Source: Bradyrhizobium sp. LTSP849 (GTDB taxonomy: Bacteria; Pseudomonadota; Alphaproteobacteria; Rhizobiales; Xanthobacteraceae). From it: 64,000 bases of DNA. The DNA lies in contig NZ_JYMR01000005.1 of the NCBI RefSeq assembly GCF_000938255.1, forward strand, positions 248,001-312,000, given 5' to 3'. The notes beneath the pieces are model-generated. The model worked only from the letters and a program-made list of their open reading frames with translations. It was not told where the DNA came from and made no database searches. Made by a program: the position numbers and the translations under genes. This document shows, in pieces, positions 54,803 to 64,000 of the stretch. Every line of letters starts with the position of its first letter. Position 1 is the stretch's first letter.

Positions 54803-56392
54803 ATGCGCGCTGAAAGCAACGGAACGAGCCGGCATATCCTCTGCGTCTTCCCGCGTTACACCTCATCCTTTGGCACATTTGAATACTCTTATCCTCTGAC
54901 AGACGGCGTCCGCGCCTTCATGCCGCCGCAGGGTCTCCTGCTGCTTGCGGCCTATCTGCCTGAGGAATGGCAGGTCAAGTTCGTCGACGAGAATCTCCGT
55001 CCCACGACAAAGGAAGAGTTCGAATGGGCTGAGGCCGTCTTCGTCAGCGGCATGCACATCCAGCGCCAGCATATGAACGACATTTGCCGCCGCGCCCATG
55101 AACTCGATCTGCCGGTGGCGCTCGGCGGGCCCTCGGTCAGCGCGTGTCCCGATTACTATCCGTCCTTCGACTATCTTCATGTCGGCGAGCTCGGCGACGC
55201 CACCAATGAACTGATCGAGATCCTGTCGCGCGACACCTCGCGCCCGGAACAGCAGGTGGTGCTGACCACCAAGGATCGCATTCCGATGACGGAGTTTCCG
55301 ATCCCGGCCTATGAGCTTGCCGACGTGAAGAAATACTTCCTCGGCAGCATTCAGTATTCCAGCGGCTGCCCCTATCAGTGCGAGTTCTGCGACATCCCCG
55401 GCCTCTATGGCCGCAACCCGCGTCTCAAGTCGCCGGAGCAGATCATCGCCGAGCTCGATCGCCTGCGCGAATGCGGCATGACCGACACGGTCTATTTCGT
55501 CGACGACAATTTCATCGGCAACCGCAAGGCGGCGCTGGACCTGTTGCCGCATCTGATCGAATGGCAAAAGAAGACCGGCTACGTCGTGCGGCTCGCCTGT
55601 GAGGCGACGCTCAACATCGCCAAGCGGCCCGAGATCCTCGAGAAGATGCGCGAGGCCTTTTTCATCACCATCTTCTGCGGCATCGAGACGCCGGACCCCG
55701 ACGCGCTGAAGGCGATGCACAAGGACCACAACATGATGGTCCCGATCCTGGAGGGCGTGCGCACCATCAACTCCTACGGCATGGAAGTGGTGTCCGGCAT
55801 CATCATGGGGCTCGACACCGACAAGGCGAATACCGCGGAGGCGCTGCTCGCATTCGTCGACGAATCCCAGATTCCGCTGCTGACCATCAATCTGCTTCAG
55901 GCGCTGCCGAAGACCCCGCTATGGGATCGACTGGAGCGCGAAGGGCGTCTGATTCAAGATGACGAAGGTCGCGATTCCAACGTCAATTTCCTGCTGCCTT
56001 ATGACGACGTCGTCGCGTCCTGGAAGCACGCCATGAGCGTCGCGTACGAGCCAGAGAAGGTCTACGCTCGCTTCCAGTATCAATGCGACAACGTTTATCC
56101 CCATCGCCTCAAGATGCCGGTGCCGGACGAGATGAAGACCTGGCCCAATATCCGGCGCGGCCTGATCATGATGCGCAACATCTTCTGGAAGGTCGGGGTG
56201 CTCGGCGATTACAGGCGCGTGTTCTGGAAGTTCGCACTTGGAAGGATCAAGCGCGGCGACATCGAAGGGCTGATCGGCTGTACCATGATCGCGCACCACC
56301 TGATCAAGTTTTCGCAAGCGGCTACGACGGGCAAACAGAACGCCTCGAATTATTCGATCCGGCTGCGCGAGGCTGCCGTTCCGGCCGAATGA
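54803..56392 (+). CDS. hpnP: Hopanoid C-2 methylase, B12-binding radical SAM protein
   Basis: 529 aa from the ATG at 54803 after GGGGGAAAG; an ATG-like start at 54749 adds 18 unlike residues. N-terminal cobalamin-binding-type Rossmann domain ([40 protein letters not shown]) and radical SAM domain with Cys189, Cys193, Cys196 in [17 protein letters not shown]. The C-terminal part ([20 protein letters not shown]) is typical of HpnP. It methylates hopanoids at C-2. Located between eutB (181 bp before) and eutC (4-bp overlap). Confidence 0.93.
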   Translation: MRAESNGTSRHILCVFPRYTSSFGTFEYSYPLTDGVRAFMPPQGLLLLAAYLPEEWQVKFVDENLRPTTKEEFEWAEAVFVSGMHIQRQHMNDICRRAHELDLPVALGGPSVSACPDYYPSFDYLHVGELGDATNELIEILSRDTSRPEQQVVLTTKDRIPMTEFPIPAYELADVKKYFLGSIQYSSGCPYQCEFCDIPGLYGRNPRLKSPEQIIAELDRLRECGMTDTVYFVDDNFIGNRKAALDLLPHLIEWQKKTGYVVRLACEATLNIAKRPEILEKMREAFFITIFCGIETPDPDALKAMHKDHNMMVPILEGVRTINSYGMEVVSGIIMGLDTDKANTAEALLAFVDESQIPLLTINLLQALPKTPLWDRLEREGRLIQDDEGRDSNVNFLLPYDDVVASWKHAMSVAYEPEKVYARFQYQCDNVYPHRLKMPVPDEMKTWPNIRRGLIMMRNIFWKVGVLGDYRRVFWKFALGRIKRGDIEGLIGCTMIAHHLIKFSQAATTGKQNASNYSIRLREAAVPAE

Positions 56393-57171
56393 CCGACAAG
56401 ACCGTCCCGCGCCGCCCGACCCTCGATCTGCGGTCGTTCACGCCTGCGCGCGTCGCGCTCGGGCGCAGCGGTGCGAGTCTCCCGACAAAACCGCTGCTCG
56501 ATTTCACGCTGGACCACGCCCGCGCCCGCGATGCCGTGCATGCCGCCTTCGATGCGCCGCTTCTGGTTGCCGGGATCAGTGCGCTTGGCCTCGTCGTTTC
56601 CGAGGTGAGGAGCCGGGCGGCGGATCGCAGGGATTATCTGCGACGGCCGGATTTGGGGCGGCAGCTCGATGCCGGATCCGCCGAGGCCCTGGCGCGAGGC
56701 GCCACAAAACCGTGCCAGCTCGCGATCGTCATCGGCGACGGATTGTCGGCGGCGGCGGTCCATGTCCACGCGGTCGCGCTGGTAAAGAGCCTGTTGCCTC
56801 TGCTCGCGGCGGACAATGGTGTCGCGATCGGCCATGTCGTCGTCGCCTCAGGCGCGCGCGTCGCGCTCGGCGACGAGATCGGCGCCATTCTCGGCGCGCG
56901 CATGGTGGTGATGCTGATCGGCGAGCGGCCAGGCCTGTCCGCGCCCGACAGCCTCGGTGCCTACCTGACCTTCGCCCCGAAGCCGGGCCTGACCGATGCC
57001 GAGCGCAACTGCGTCTCGAACATCCATCACGCAGGGTTGAGCTATGACGAGGCGGCCTTCAAGATCGCCTGGCTCGTCCGCGAGGGACTGGCGCGAGAAG
57101 TCACCGGCGTGGCGCTCAAGGACGAGAGCGGCGATCCCCCGGCTCGAATCGGGACGATCCGGCCGGAATGA
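56389..57171 (+). CDS. eutC: Ethanolamine ammonia-lyase, small subunit
   Basis: 260 aa from the ATG at 56389, overlapping the hpnP stop (ATGA). Motifs of Eut[81 protein letters not shown] and [20 protein letters not shown]. With EutB it forms the adenosylcobalamin enzyme. No EutC targeting sequence for a microcompartment is obvious at the N-terminus. Translation is coupled to hpnP rather than to eutB, which is unusual. Confidence 0.95.
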   Translation: MTDKTVPRRPTLDLRSFTPARVALGRSGASLPTKPLLDFTLDHARARDAVHAAFDAPLLVAGISALGLVVSEVRSRAADRRDYLRRPDLGRQLDAGSAEALARGATKPCQLAIVIGDGLSAAAVHVHAVALVKSLLPLLAADNGVAIGHVVVASGARVALGDEIGAILGARMVVMLIGERPGLSAPDSLGAYLTFAPKPGLTDAERNCVSNIHHAGLSYDEAAFKIAWLVREGLAREVTGVALKDESGDPPARIGTIRPE

Positions 57172-57378
57172 CCGATATCAAGGGCCGAAATCGCCGCATG
57201 TTGATCCAATTTGTGCGCTTGCACGCGCTTGCGAGATGGCGTTTGGACCTGCTAAACCCGTCGCGGCGATTTCCCGCGCTTTTTCAAAGGGCAAGCCTCC
57301 CATCTGTATGGCGTTTTCAAGCCGATATGCGGGGCGCATAAGCTCACTGACCGAACCGATTTAGGAACTGGACAAGGC

Positions 57379-59745
57379 ATGCTCGAAAAGCACAGCGAGA
57401 GTGAGGTTCATGTCGACAAGGTCGAGCAGGGGCCTACGTCCTCCATCGCCTTCGGGCTTGAGCGCATCGGGCTGATCGCCGTCCGGGCGCCGATCGTTTC
57501 CTGCATCGTCCTGCTCGTGCTGATCGTCGGCGCCGTGTTCGGCATCCATCGGATCAAGATCGACGATTCACTGTCGCAGCTGTTCCGCTCCAATTCCCGT
57601 GAATTCCACCAGTACGAAGAGGTGACGAAGAAGTTCCCGGCGGAGGAATTCGACGTTCTCGTCGTGGTCGAGGGCAAGACCCTGCTGGCGCGGAATAACC
57701 TCGAGAAGCTGCGCGACTTCGTCACCGATTTGCAACTGGTCGAGGGCACGCGCGGGCTGGTGTCGCTGTTCTCCGCCCGCCAGGCGCCGGCGCCGGGCAA
57801 GCTGCCGGCGGCGCTATTCCCGGGCGAGCTGCCTGAGGGCGCGGCCTATGACAAGTTCATCGAGACCGTCAAAGCCAACGAGATCATCCGCGGCAAGCTG
57901 TTGTCGGAGGACGGCACGCTCGCGCTGATCGTGCTCTCGCTCGATCCGGAGGTGGTTGCCTCCAGCAAGCTCACCAAGACCGTCGGCGACATCCGCGCGC
58001 TGATGAAGGAGGATCTCGGCCAGACTGGCCTCAGCGTGGAGCTCTCCGGCGTGCCGGTGATGCAGCTCGAGATCCGCAACGCGGTCGAGCGCGACGGCCT
58101 CACCTACAACATCCTCGGCATCCTCGCCGGCTGTGTCATCGCCATCATCTTCTTCCGAAAAATTTCCTTCATGATCGTGGCGGCGTTCCCGCCGATGATC
58201 GCGATCCTGCTGGCGCTCGGTGCGCTCGGCTGGGCCAATTTCAATCTCAACATGTTCCTGAACGTGATGACTCCGCTCATCATGGTCATCAGTTTCTCGG
58301 ACTCGATGCAGCTTACCTTCGCCGCACGTGACCGGCTGATCGCAGGGCAGGACAAGTTCACCGCGTTCAAGAACGCGGTGCTGGTGGTGGGACCGGCCTG
58401 CGTGCTGACGCACGGCACTGCCGGCATTTCCTTCATCGCGCTTCAGTTCTCCGACTCAGACTTGATCCGCAAGTTCGGCGAGGCGGGTCTGGCCGCCACC
58501 ATCATCGCGCTGGTCGCGGTGCTGTCGCTGGTGCCGGTGTTCGGTGTGCTGTTGGTGCGCAACGAGAAAGTCTTTGCGAGCAAGTTCCAGAGCGCGGATG
58601 CCGGCGTGCAGGCGCTGCGCAATTTTTGCTACTGGATCGCGGTGCGCATGGTGGGTCGCCCCGGCCTGTTCAGCCTGATCGCGGTCGTGTTCGTCGCCAG
58701 CCTCGGCGTCGTCTATGCCAATCTTCAGCCGCGCTACCGGCTTGCGGACCAGGTGCCGGACAAGCGTCAGGCCGTGGCCGCGAGCAACCGGCTCGACGCC
58801 AAATTGACCGGCGCCAATCCGGTCAACGTCCTGATCCAGTTCCCCAAGGGTGAATCGCTCTACTCGCCGGAGACCCTGCAAACCATCGCGGACGTTCACG
58901 CGATCGTAGAGAAGGCGGCCGGCGTTGGTAACGTCTGGTCTGTCGAAACCCTGCGCCGGTGGCTTGCGGAAAAGGCCGGCAGCGGCGACGTCGCGACGCT
59001 CAAGGAATATGTCAGCCTGATCCCTGAGCATCTCGTGCGGCGCTTCATCGATGCCGACCAGGATGCCGTCCTGGTCGCAGGCCGCGTACCGGATATCGAT
59101 TCCAGCCAGCTTCTGCCCGTCGTGGACAAGCTCGATGCCGAGCTCGACGTCGTCCGCAAGAAGCATCCCGGTTACGAGGTGGCGGTCACCGGTCTCGCCG
59201 CGATTGCCGCACGCAACTCGGCCGGCATGATCGAGAAGCTCAACCGCGGGCTCACCGTCGAATTCGCGCTGGTCGCGATCTTCATCGGGCTCGCCTTCCG
59301 CTCCTGGGTTGTGATGTTCGCCTGCATCCTGCCGGGCATCTTCCCGGTGGTGATGTCGGGAACGGTGCTGTGGGCGATGGGTGAGGGGCTGCAATTCGCC
59401 AGTGTCGTGGCGCTGACCGTTTCGTTCGGCCTCGGCTTAAGCGCCACCATCCACTTCCTCAACCGCCTCAGGCTGGAGAGCAAGCCGGGCGTGGGTTCAG
59501 CGCTCGCGGTGGAGCGCGCGACCGTGCTGGTCGGCCCGGCACTGATCCTGACCACGTTGGTGCTGGCCTGCGGCCTCGTCGTCACCGTGTTCTCCGATCT
59601 GCCGTCGCTCCGGCTGTTCGGTTGGCTCAGTGCCTTCTCGATGGTGGCGGCGCTGGTCGCCGACCTCTTCATCCTGCGGCCGACGGCGATGTGGCTGATC
59701 AATCTGCACGCCAGGCTTCAGGGGCCGGACAAGCCCGCGATCTGA
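57379..59745 (+). CDS. hpnN: RND-family hopanoid transporter, HpnN-like
   Basis: 788 aa, MMPL/RND type with two repeats of one TM, a large periplasmic loop and five TMs. First loop: RIKIDDSLSQLFRSNSREFH (acidic start seen in MMPL proteins), then ILGILAGCVIAIIFFRKISF; second half has PRYRLADQVPDKRQAVAASN and ALTVSFGLGLSATIHFLNRL with a membrane Asp-like relay region. HpnN moves hopanoids to the outer membrane in R. palustris. Identity rests on family and hopanoid context; a generic MMPL exporter is the alternative. Confidence 0.82.
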   Translation: MLEKHSESEVHVDKVEQGPTSSIAFGLERIGLIAVRAPIVSCIVLLVLIVGAVFGIHRIKIDDSLSQLFRSNSREFHQYEEVTKKFPAEEFDVLVVVEGKTLLARNNLEKLRDFVTDLQLVEGTRGLVSLFSARQAPAPGKLPAALFPGELPEGAAYDKFIETVKANEIIRGKLLSEDGTLALIVLSLDPEVVASSKLTKTVGDIRALMKEDLGQTGLSVELSGVPVMQLEIRNAVERDGLTYNILGILAGCVIAIIFFRKISFMIVAAFPPMIAILLALGALGWANFNLNMFLNVMTPLIMVISFSDSMQLTFAARDRLIAGQDKFTAFKNAVLVVGPACVLTHGTAGISFIALQFSDSDLIRKFGEAGLAATIIALVAVLSLVPVFGVLLVRNEKVFASKFQSADAGVQALRNFCYWIAVRMVGRPGLFSLIAVVFVASLGVVYANLQPRYRLADQVPDKRQAVAASNRLDAKLTGANPVNVLIQFPKGESLYSPETLQTIADVHAIVEKAAGVGNVWSVETLRRWLAEKAGSGDVATLKEYVSLIPEHLVRRFIDADQDAVLVAGRVPDIDSSQLLPVVDKLDAELDVVRKKHPGYEVAVTGLAAIAARNSAGMIEKLNRGLTVEFALVAIFIGLAFRSWVVMFACILPGIFPVVMSGTVLWAMGEGLQFASVVALTVSFGLGLSATIHFLNRLRLESKPGVGSALAVERATVLVGPALILTTLVLACGLVVTVFSDLPSLRLFGWLSAFSMVAALVADLFILRPTAMWLINLHARLQGPDKPAI

Positions 59746-59845
59746 GCGGGGCGGCAGACGCTGCTTCTCTCAGGCTCACAGCACGGTGAGTTGCGAACGG
59801 CCCGATGCCCCACAGCACGATTCTGCGAATGTGGTCCATGTCAGC

Positions 59846-59876
59846 AAAAAGCCCCCGGCTCGCGAAAACCGGGGGC
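59846..59876 (-). terminator. Rho-independent terminator for the minus-strand gene at 59904
   Basis: GCCCCCGG and CCGGGGGC form a perfect 8-bp GC stem around a 10-nt loop; on the minus strand it is followed directly by TTTTT (AAAAA at 59846-59850). It lies 28 bp past the stop of the minus-strand gene and could also stop hpnN readthrough from the other side. Confidence 0.85.
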
Positions 59877-59903
59877 GTGTTCCTTATCTAGCGGGAAGGG
59901 CGA

Positions 59904-60404
59904 TCAGCCCTTCGTCATCGTGATGTTGACGCCGCGGATCTCGCCCTTGGAGGAGATCTGCACCGTCTGCTTGGTGCCGTTGGTGCGCAGCGTCAGGTTG
60001 GCGGCAAAACCGTTGGCCTCGACGAACACGTCGATCTGGCCACCGCCGGCGGTGCCCTGGAGATTGCCGAAGATGTTGCGGCTGGCCTCGCTCCAATTGC
60101 CGGAGATGCGGTCGCCTTGGCTCGTCACGTCGCTGGTGAGGTCGAACTTGTAGCTGTCGGACGCGCAGTGCAGGGCCTGCTTCAGGTTGAGGCCGGTGCC
60201 GCCCACCTTGTAGTCCGCCTTGCAGCGGATGTGCTCGGTGGAGCCGTCGGACAGCGACACCGTGCCGGTGCCGCTCCACGCGCCGTCGAAGCCGGCAAAC
60301 GGTCCGGACGACTGAGCGTGGCTCGCCGAAACCGAGAAGAGCAGCGCAGCCCCAATGCCGGCCGCCTTGATCGCTTGTCCAGATCGCCCAAAGAATTTCA
60401 TCAT
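59904..60404 (-). CDS. Exported protein of unknown function
   Basis: 166 aa. Signal peptide: MMKFFGRSGQAIKAAGIGAA followed by hydrophobic LLFSVSASHAQ, likely cut after AHAQ-type SHA-Q. The mature part is beta-rich and Gly/Ser/Thr-rich: GAWSGTGTVSLSDGSTEHIR, ADYKVGGTGLNLKQALHCAS, ISGNWSEASRNIFGNLQG, resembling small lipocalin-like or META-like beta barrels. Two Cys may pair. I know no function; it is set between hpnN and hpnC on the opposite strand and has its own terminator. Confidence 0.8.
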   Translation of the reverse strand: MMKFFGRSGQAIKAAGIGAALLFSVSASHAQSSGPFAGFDGAWSGTGTVSLSDGSTEHIRCKADYKVGGTGLNLKQALHCASDSYKFDLTSDVTSQGDRISGNWSEASRNIFGNLQGTAGGGQIDVFVEANGFAANLTLRTNGTKQTVQISSKGEIRGVNITMTKG

Positions 60405-60859
60405 AAATATCCCGTTTTGGAACGACGCCCGCTCATGACAGAACGTCTCGCCACATCGAAAGTTTAGTGTTCCGAGCCTGTGTCAGGTTCAAAGCCCAAC
60501 CGTCCACGATGTCAGGCTCGCAAAGCGCTCTCGCCATGTTCCGCCCCTGGATTCGCTCTGTTTCTGCATATTTCTCGCGGAAAAGGCGGATCGACAGATG
60601 CAGCTCTGCAACAGGTGTCCAGCAAAACGCGGCCTGCCCGAATTATGACGTCGTATCAATCCCTTACATCTGGCAATGAAGACCTAGGGAAGACCTGATC
60701 TGGTCGGCGTGGCACCAATTTGGCCGCATTTACCAGTGCTTGTGCCTTCTCCGGTGCCGCTGTTTTCGCGGCAACTTGCCATCAGAACAATCCGTTCCCG
60801 TCGTCCGCCCTGTGCTGTCCGGGATCGGTGCGATTCTGCCGTCAGAATGAAGGAATACA
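60405..60859. other. 455-bp divergent region, no gene seen
   Basis: Separates the minus-strand exported-protein gene from the Cys-rich protein gene. Several AT-richer patches could hold promoters, but I see no RNA gene, long palindrome or convincing reading frame. Confidence 0.55.
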
Positions 60860-61093
60860 ATGCGTAAGCTTCTCGTCGCTCTCACCCTGCTGTCGGCCAC
60901 CCTTTCTACGGCTGCGTTTGCCCAGCAAGGGCGTGGCACGGACGCCGAACAGAAGGCCTGCACACGCGATGTGCAGAAGTTCTGCCGTCCGGTGATCGAT
61001 CAGGGCGATTTCGCGATCCTGGCCTGCCTGAAGGAAAATCGGCCGAAGATCTCGCAGCCCTGCGACCAGGTCCTGAAGAACCACAACCAGTAA
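60860..61093 (+). CDS. Small exported Cys-rich protein
   Basis: 77 aa with a clear signal peptide MRKLLVALTLLSATLSTAAF and cleavage after FAQ. The mature chain has four Cys: ACTRDVQKFCRPVIDQGDF and ACLKENRPKISQPCDQVLKN, a C-x(8)-C/C-x(12)-C pattern like the Cys-rich repeat seen in Golgi protein GLG1 and many short rhizobial periplasmic proteins. Preceded by GAAGGAA. Function unknown. Confidence 0.85.
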   Translation: MRKLLVALTLLSATLSTAAFAQQGRGTDAEQKACTRDVQKFCRPVIDQGDFAILACLKENRPKISQPCDQVLKNHNQ

Positions 61094-61284
61094 GCTCGGC
61101 CGCTGGCCTACAATGGCGGATACCGGGCCGCCTTTTCGGGTCCGGATCCGGTAGGGCAGCCATCGAGAGACAGGATTGGTTTTGAGGCCGTATTCCCCTA
61201 TATGGGGGCCGCGGCGGCCCCGCCGGCGTGAGCCCGTGCGGGCGAAAAAGCCTTCCTGTCCAAGCGATTGTTGACCAGCCCTCG

Positions 61285-62169
61285 ATGACCTCTGCGAGCG
61301 AATTACGATCCGGCAAGGGTGACCGCGACGAGAATTTTCCCGTCGCGTCCTGGATCATTCATCCGCGTCATCGCGCGCTGATTCTGGCGTATTACAACTT
61401 CGTCCGCACGGCCGACGATATCGCCGACCACGCGACGCTGCCGCCCCATCAGAAGCTCGCTTATCTCGATTTGTTCGAGGCGGAACTGCTTGGCAAGGGC
61501 GACACCCAGGCCGAAGCCGTCGCCTTGCGGCGCGCGCTCGCCGAACGCGGCATGGCGCCGCGTCATGCGCTCGACGTGCTCGTCGCGTTCCGCATGGACG
61601 TGACCAAGCTGCGTTACGAGACCTGGGACGAGGTGATCCACTACTGCCGTTATTCGGCGATGCCGGTCGGCCGTTTCATGCTCGACGTCCATGGCGAGGA
61701 TACCTCGACCTGGGCCGCATCGGACGCGCTCTGCGCGGGACTCCAGATCAACAACCACCTCCAGGATTGCGGCAAGGATTTTCGCGAGCTCAATCGCGTC
61801 TATCTGCCGCGTGATGCGCTGGCCGCGAGCGGCGCCTCCGTCGAGCAGCTCGGGCTCGCCGCCTCGCCGCCGGCGATGCTGGCCTGCCTTCAGGCGCTCG
61901 CCGTACGCAACGAAGCGCTCCTCGACGAGGGCAAGTCGCTGAGCGCGGAGATCAGGGATGTCCGTCTAGGCGTCGATGTCGCGGTGATCCAGGCCTATGC
62001 CGACCGCATCGTGCGCCTCCTGAAGGTGCGCGATCCCTTGCGCGAGCGGGTGCATCTGAACAAGTTTGAGCTTCTCATCTTCAGCCTCGCCGGCATGATC
62101 GGCGAAGTCGGCCGCCGTGCGATCGGGCGCAAGGCCATCTCCAGACCAGGGACTGCCCATGACGCTTGA
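61285..62169 (+). CDS. hpnC: Hydroxysqualene synthase HpnC
   Basis: 294 aa from the ATG at 61285; an earlier ATG-like start at 61228 adds 19 unlike residues. Squalene/phytoene synthase fold with both Asp-rich motifs: VRTADDIADHATL and NNHLQDCGKDFREL, plus YCRYSAMPVGRFMLDVHGED. In the three-enzyme HpnCDE route HpnC converts presqualene diphosphate to hydroxysqualene. Overlaps hpnD by 11 bp, so it is coupled. Confidence 0.94.
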   Translation: MTSASELRSGKGDRDENFPVASWIIHPRHRALILAYYNFVRTADDIADHATLPPHQKLAYLDLFEAELLGKGDTQAEAVALRRALAERGMAPRHALDVLVAFRMDVTKLRYETWDEVIHYCRYSAMPVGRFMLDVHGEDTSTWAASDALCAGLQINNHLQDCGKDFRELNRVYLPRDALAASGASVEQLGLAASPPAMLACLQALAVRNEALLDEGKSLSAEIRDVRLGVDVAVIQAYADRIVRLLKVRDPLRERVHLNKFELLIFSLAGMIGEVGRRAIGRKAISRPGTAHDA

Positions 62170-62998
62170 GGCGACCACGCCCGGCGCCAATTATGGCTCG
62201 ACCGCATCCGGCAGCTCCTTCTATGCCGCGATGCGCATCCTGCCGCGCGACCAGCGCGAGGCGATGTTCCAGATCTACAGCTTCTGCCGCCAGGTCGACG
62301 ACATCGCGGATTCCGACGGCCCGCGCGACGAACGGCTCGCCGCGCTCCAGGTCTGGCGCAACGACATCGACGCGCTCTATCAGGGCTATCCGCCCGAGCG
62401 GCTGAAGGACTACGTCGCCTCCGTGAAGACGTTCGGACTGAAGCGCGAGGATTTCCTTGCCATCGTCGACGGCATGGAGATGGACGTGCCGCAGGACATC
62501 CGCGCGCCCGACATGGCGACGCTCGATCTCTATTGCGATCGGGTGGCGAGCGCCGTCGGGCGGCTGTCGGTGCGGGTGTTCGGCCTGCCGGAAGAGGACG
62601 GCATCTTGCTCGCCCATCATCTCGGCCGCGCGCTCCAGCTCACCAATATTTTGCGCGACATCGACGAGGACGCCGGTCTCGGCCGGCTCTATCTGCCGCG
62701 CGAAGCGCTGCTGCATGCCGGCATCACCTCCAACGATCCGAACCGCGTGATTGTCGAGCGGGCGCTGCCAAAGGTCTGTTTGCCGCTGGCGCAGCGCGCG
62801 AAGGTGTATTTCGAGCAATCGGACGAGATCATGAACCGCAACAGGCGCCGCGCGGTGCGCGCGCCGCGGATCATGTCGAAATACTATCACGCCATTCTTG
62901 ACCTCCTGATCGCGCGCGGCTTCAACGCGCCGCGCGAACCGGTGCGTGTGTCGAAGGTCACACGCTTCGCGATCCTGTTCCGCTACGCTCTCATCTGA
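62159..62998 (+). CDS. hpnD: Presqualene diphosphate synthase HpnD
   Basis: 279 aa from the ATG at 62159. Squalene/phytoene synthase family: FYAAMRILPRDQREAMFQIY, first Asp motif FCRQVDDIADSDGP, second motif LTNILRDIDEDAGLGRLYLP. It condenses two farnesyl diphosphates to presqualene diphosphate, feeding HpnC. Stop and hpnE start overlap (TGATG). Confidence 0.95.
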   Translation: MTLEATTPGANYGSTASGSSFYAAMRILPRDQREAMFQIYSFCRQVDDIADSDGPRDERLAALQVWRNDIDALYQGYPPERLKDYVASVKTFGLKREDFLAIVDGMEMDVPQDIRAPDMATLDLYCDRVASAVGRLSVRVFGLPEEDGILLAHHLGRALQLTNILRDIDEDAGLGRLYLPREALLHAGITSNDPNRVIVERALPKVCLPLAQRAKVYFEQSDEIMNRNRRRAVRAPRIMSKYYHAILDLLIARGFNAPREPVRVSKVTRFAILFRYALI

Positions 62999-64000
62999 TG
63001 CAAAACACAGCTCACATCATCGGCGCTGGAATTTCCGGCCTCTCCGCCGCTGTGCGGCTCGCCAATGCCGGCTACAAGGTCGCCGTGCACGAGGCGACGC
63101 ATCAGGCCGGCGGCCGCTGCCGTTCCTATTTCGACGGCGCCACCAATCTCACCATCGACAACGGCAATCATCTGCTGCTGTCCGGCAACAGCCATGCGCG
63201 GGCCTATGCGCGCTCGATCGGTACCGAGGCGGGCCTGGTCGGGCCGGAGCGCGCGCAGTTTCCGTTCGTCGATATCAAGACCGGACAGCGCTGGCAGATC
63301 GATCTCGGCGATGGCCGACTGCCGACCTGGGTGCTCGACGAGAGCCGCCGCGTGCCCGACACCGGGCTCACCGACTATCTGAAGCTGGCGCCGCTGATCT
63401 GGGCGTCGGAGCAGACGCTGGTCGGCAAATCCATTCCTTGCGAGGGCACGCTCTATCAGCGCCTGGTGCAGCCGCTGCTGCTTGCAGCGCTCAACGTCGA
63501 TCCACCCGAGGGCTCGGCCGGGCTTGCCGGCGCGATCGTGCGCGAGACGCTGCTTGCGGGCGGACAGGCCTGTCGCCCGTTGATCGCGCGCGACGGCCTC
63601 AGTGCCGTGCTGATCGAACCCGCCGTGAAGTTCCTGGCAGAGCGCGGTCATTCCGTTCAGCTCGGCCATGAGCTGCGTTCCTTCGTCAGCAATGACGGCA
63701 AGGTCGGCGCGCTGAATTTCGGCGGCGAGGATGTGATCCAGCTCGGTGCCGGCGATGTCATCGTGATGGCGGTACCGCCGCGCTCGGCCGCGAGCCTGCT
63801 GCCGGGCCTGAAGACGCCGACCGAATTCCGCGCCATCGTCAACGCGCATTTCCGCATTGAGCCGCCGCCGGGTTCGGCTGCGATCCTCGGCGTGATCGGC
63901 GGGACCGTCGAATGGCTGTTCGCGTTCCCGAACCGGCTTTCCGTCACCATCAGCAATGGCGATCGCCTCGTCGACATGCCGCGCGAGGAACTCGCGCAGG
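62998..64000 (+). CDS. hpnE: Hydroxysqualene dehydroxylase HpnE, partial (3' end outside window)
   Basis: 334 codons visible from the ATG at 62998. FAD-binding amine-oxidase-type fold: IIGAGISGLSAAVRLANAGY (dinucleotide motif at the N-terminus), then HEATHQAGGRCRSYFDGA and DNGNHLLLSGN. HpnE reductively removes the hydroxyl from hydroxysqualene to give squalene, which squalene-hopene cyclase then uses; that gene (hpnF/shc) would be expected just outside the window. Confidence 0.94.
   Translation, partial: MQNTAHIIGAGISGLSAAVRLANAGYKVAVHEATHQAGGRCRSYFDGATNLTIDNGNHLLLSGNSHARAYARSIGTEAGLVGPERAQFPFVDIKTGQRWQIDLGDGRLPTWVLDESRRVPDTGLTDYLKLAPLIWASEQTLVGKSIPCEGTLYQRLVQPLLLAALNVDPPEGSAGLAGAIVRETLLAGGQACRPLIARDGLSAVLIEPAVKFLAERGHSVQLGHELRSFVSNDGKVGALNFGGEDVIQLGAGDVIVMAVPPRSAASLLPGLKTPTEFRAIVNAHFRIEPPPGSAAILGVIGGTVEWLFAFPNRLSVTISNGDRLVDMPREELAQ

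Noticed and set aside
60405..60480. GGAAC on the minus strand before the exported-protein gene as an EcfG promoter
   Set aside because: The nearest CGTT is about 23 nt away instead of 16-17, too far for the consensus.
1..64000. tRNA, rRNA, CRISPR array or insertion sequence
   Set aside because: I read the intergenic regions for cloverleaf-like arms, spaced direct repeats and transposase motifs and saw none; small non-coding RNAs cannot be excluded by eye.

Overview
The window looks like chromosomal DNA from an alphaproteobacterium of the Bradyrhizobium / Rhodopseudomonas group. This is inferred from the high GC content, the dense operons with 4-bp ATGA overlaps, the ABC transporters of branched-chain amino-acid type, the hopanoid genes including a C-2 methylase, and intergenic palindromes of a kind common in Bradyrhizobium. 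I saw no rRNA, tRNA, CRISPR array, transposase or phage gene.

Layout. 1-6.2 kb: a thiolase with its DUF35 partner, divergent from an amidase/DUF2848 pair, then a 2-oxoglutarate dioxygenase, AlkB and an MFS transporter. 6.2-13.2 kb: a homoprotocatechuate (3,4-dihydroxyphenylacetate) meta-cleavage operon on the minus strand (FAH-family protein, hpaD, hpaE, hpaF, hpaH, plus a ThDP enzyme), with the MarR-type regulator hpaR divergent across a perfect TTAACATGTTAA palindrome. 13.4-21.8 kb: a Liv-type ABC transporter with permease and ATPase fused in one gene, then an Ldh_2 dehydrogenase, an HpcH/HpaI aldolase and a UxaA-type dehydratase.

21.9-31.1 kb is the least understood and most interesting block. 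It holds a transglutaminase-DUF2126 protein, a circularly permuted ATP-grasp/alpha-E fusion and a second transglutaminase, followed by a formyltransferase-like protein overlapping a TPR/ATP-grasp fusion. Together they look like a peptide or amide-bond synthesis and trimming system whose product is unknown.

31.3-45.9 kb is a mixed region: HD phosphohydrolase, alpha/beta hydrolase, HdeD-like protein, a second Liv-type binding protein with an acyl-CoA dehydrogenase, a diguanylate cyclase, a nitrilase with a divergent LysR, DUF485/ActP, a P-loop kinase with a Rossmann protein, and TetR/EamA. 45.9-51.1 kb is rich in intergenic repeats and by eye lower in GC: a GT-C-like membrane protein, a divergent pair of DJ-1/PfpI proteins (one an AraC-type regulator, one exported) and a short RlpA-like protein between two copies of a 74-bp repeat.

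51.2-64 kb: a chemoreceptor, then a hopanoid region. eutB and eutC (ethanolamine ammonia-lyase) are separated by hpnP (hopanoid C-2 methylase), and hpnP and eutC overlap by 4 bp. hpnN (hopanoid RND transporter), two small exported proteins, and hpnC-hpnD-hpnE (squalene synthesis) follow; hpnE is cut by the window edge. A candidate EcfG general-stress promoter precedes hpnP.
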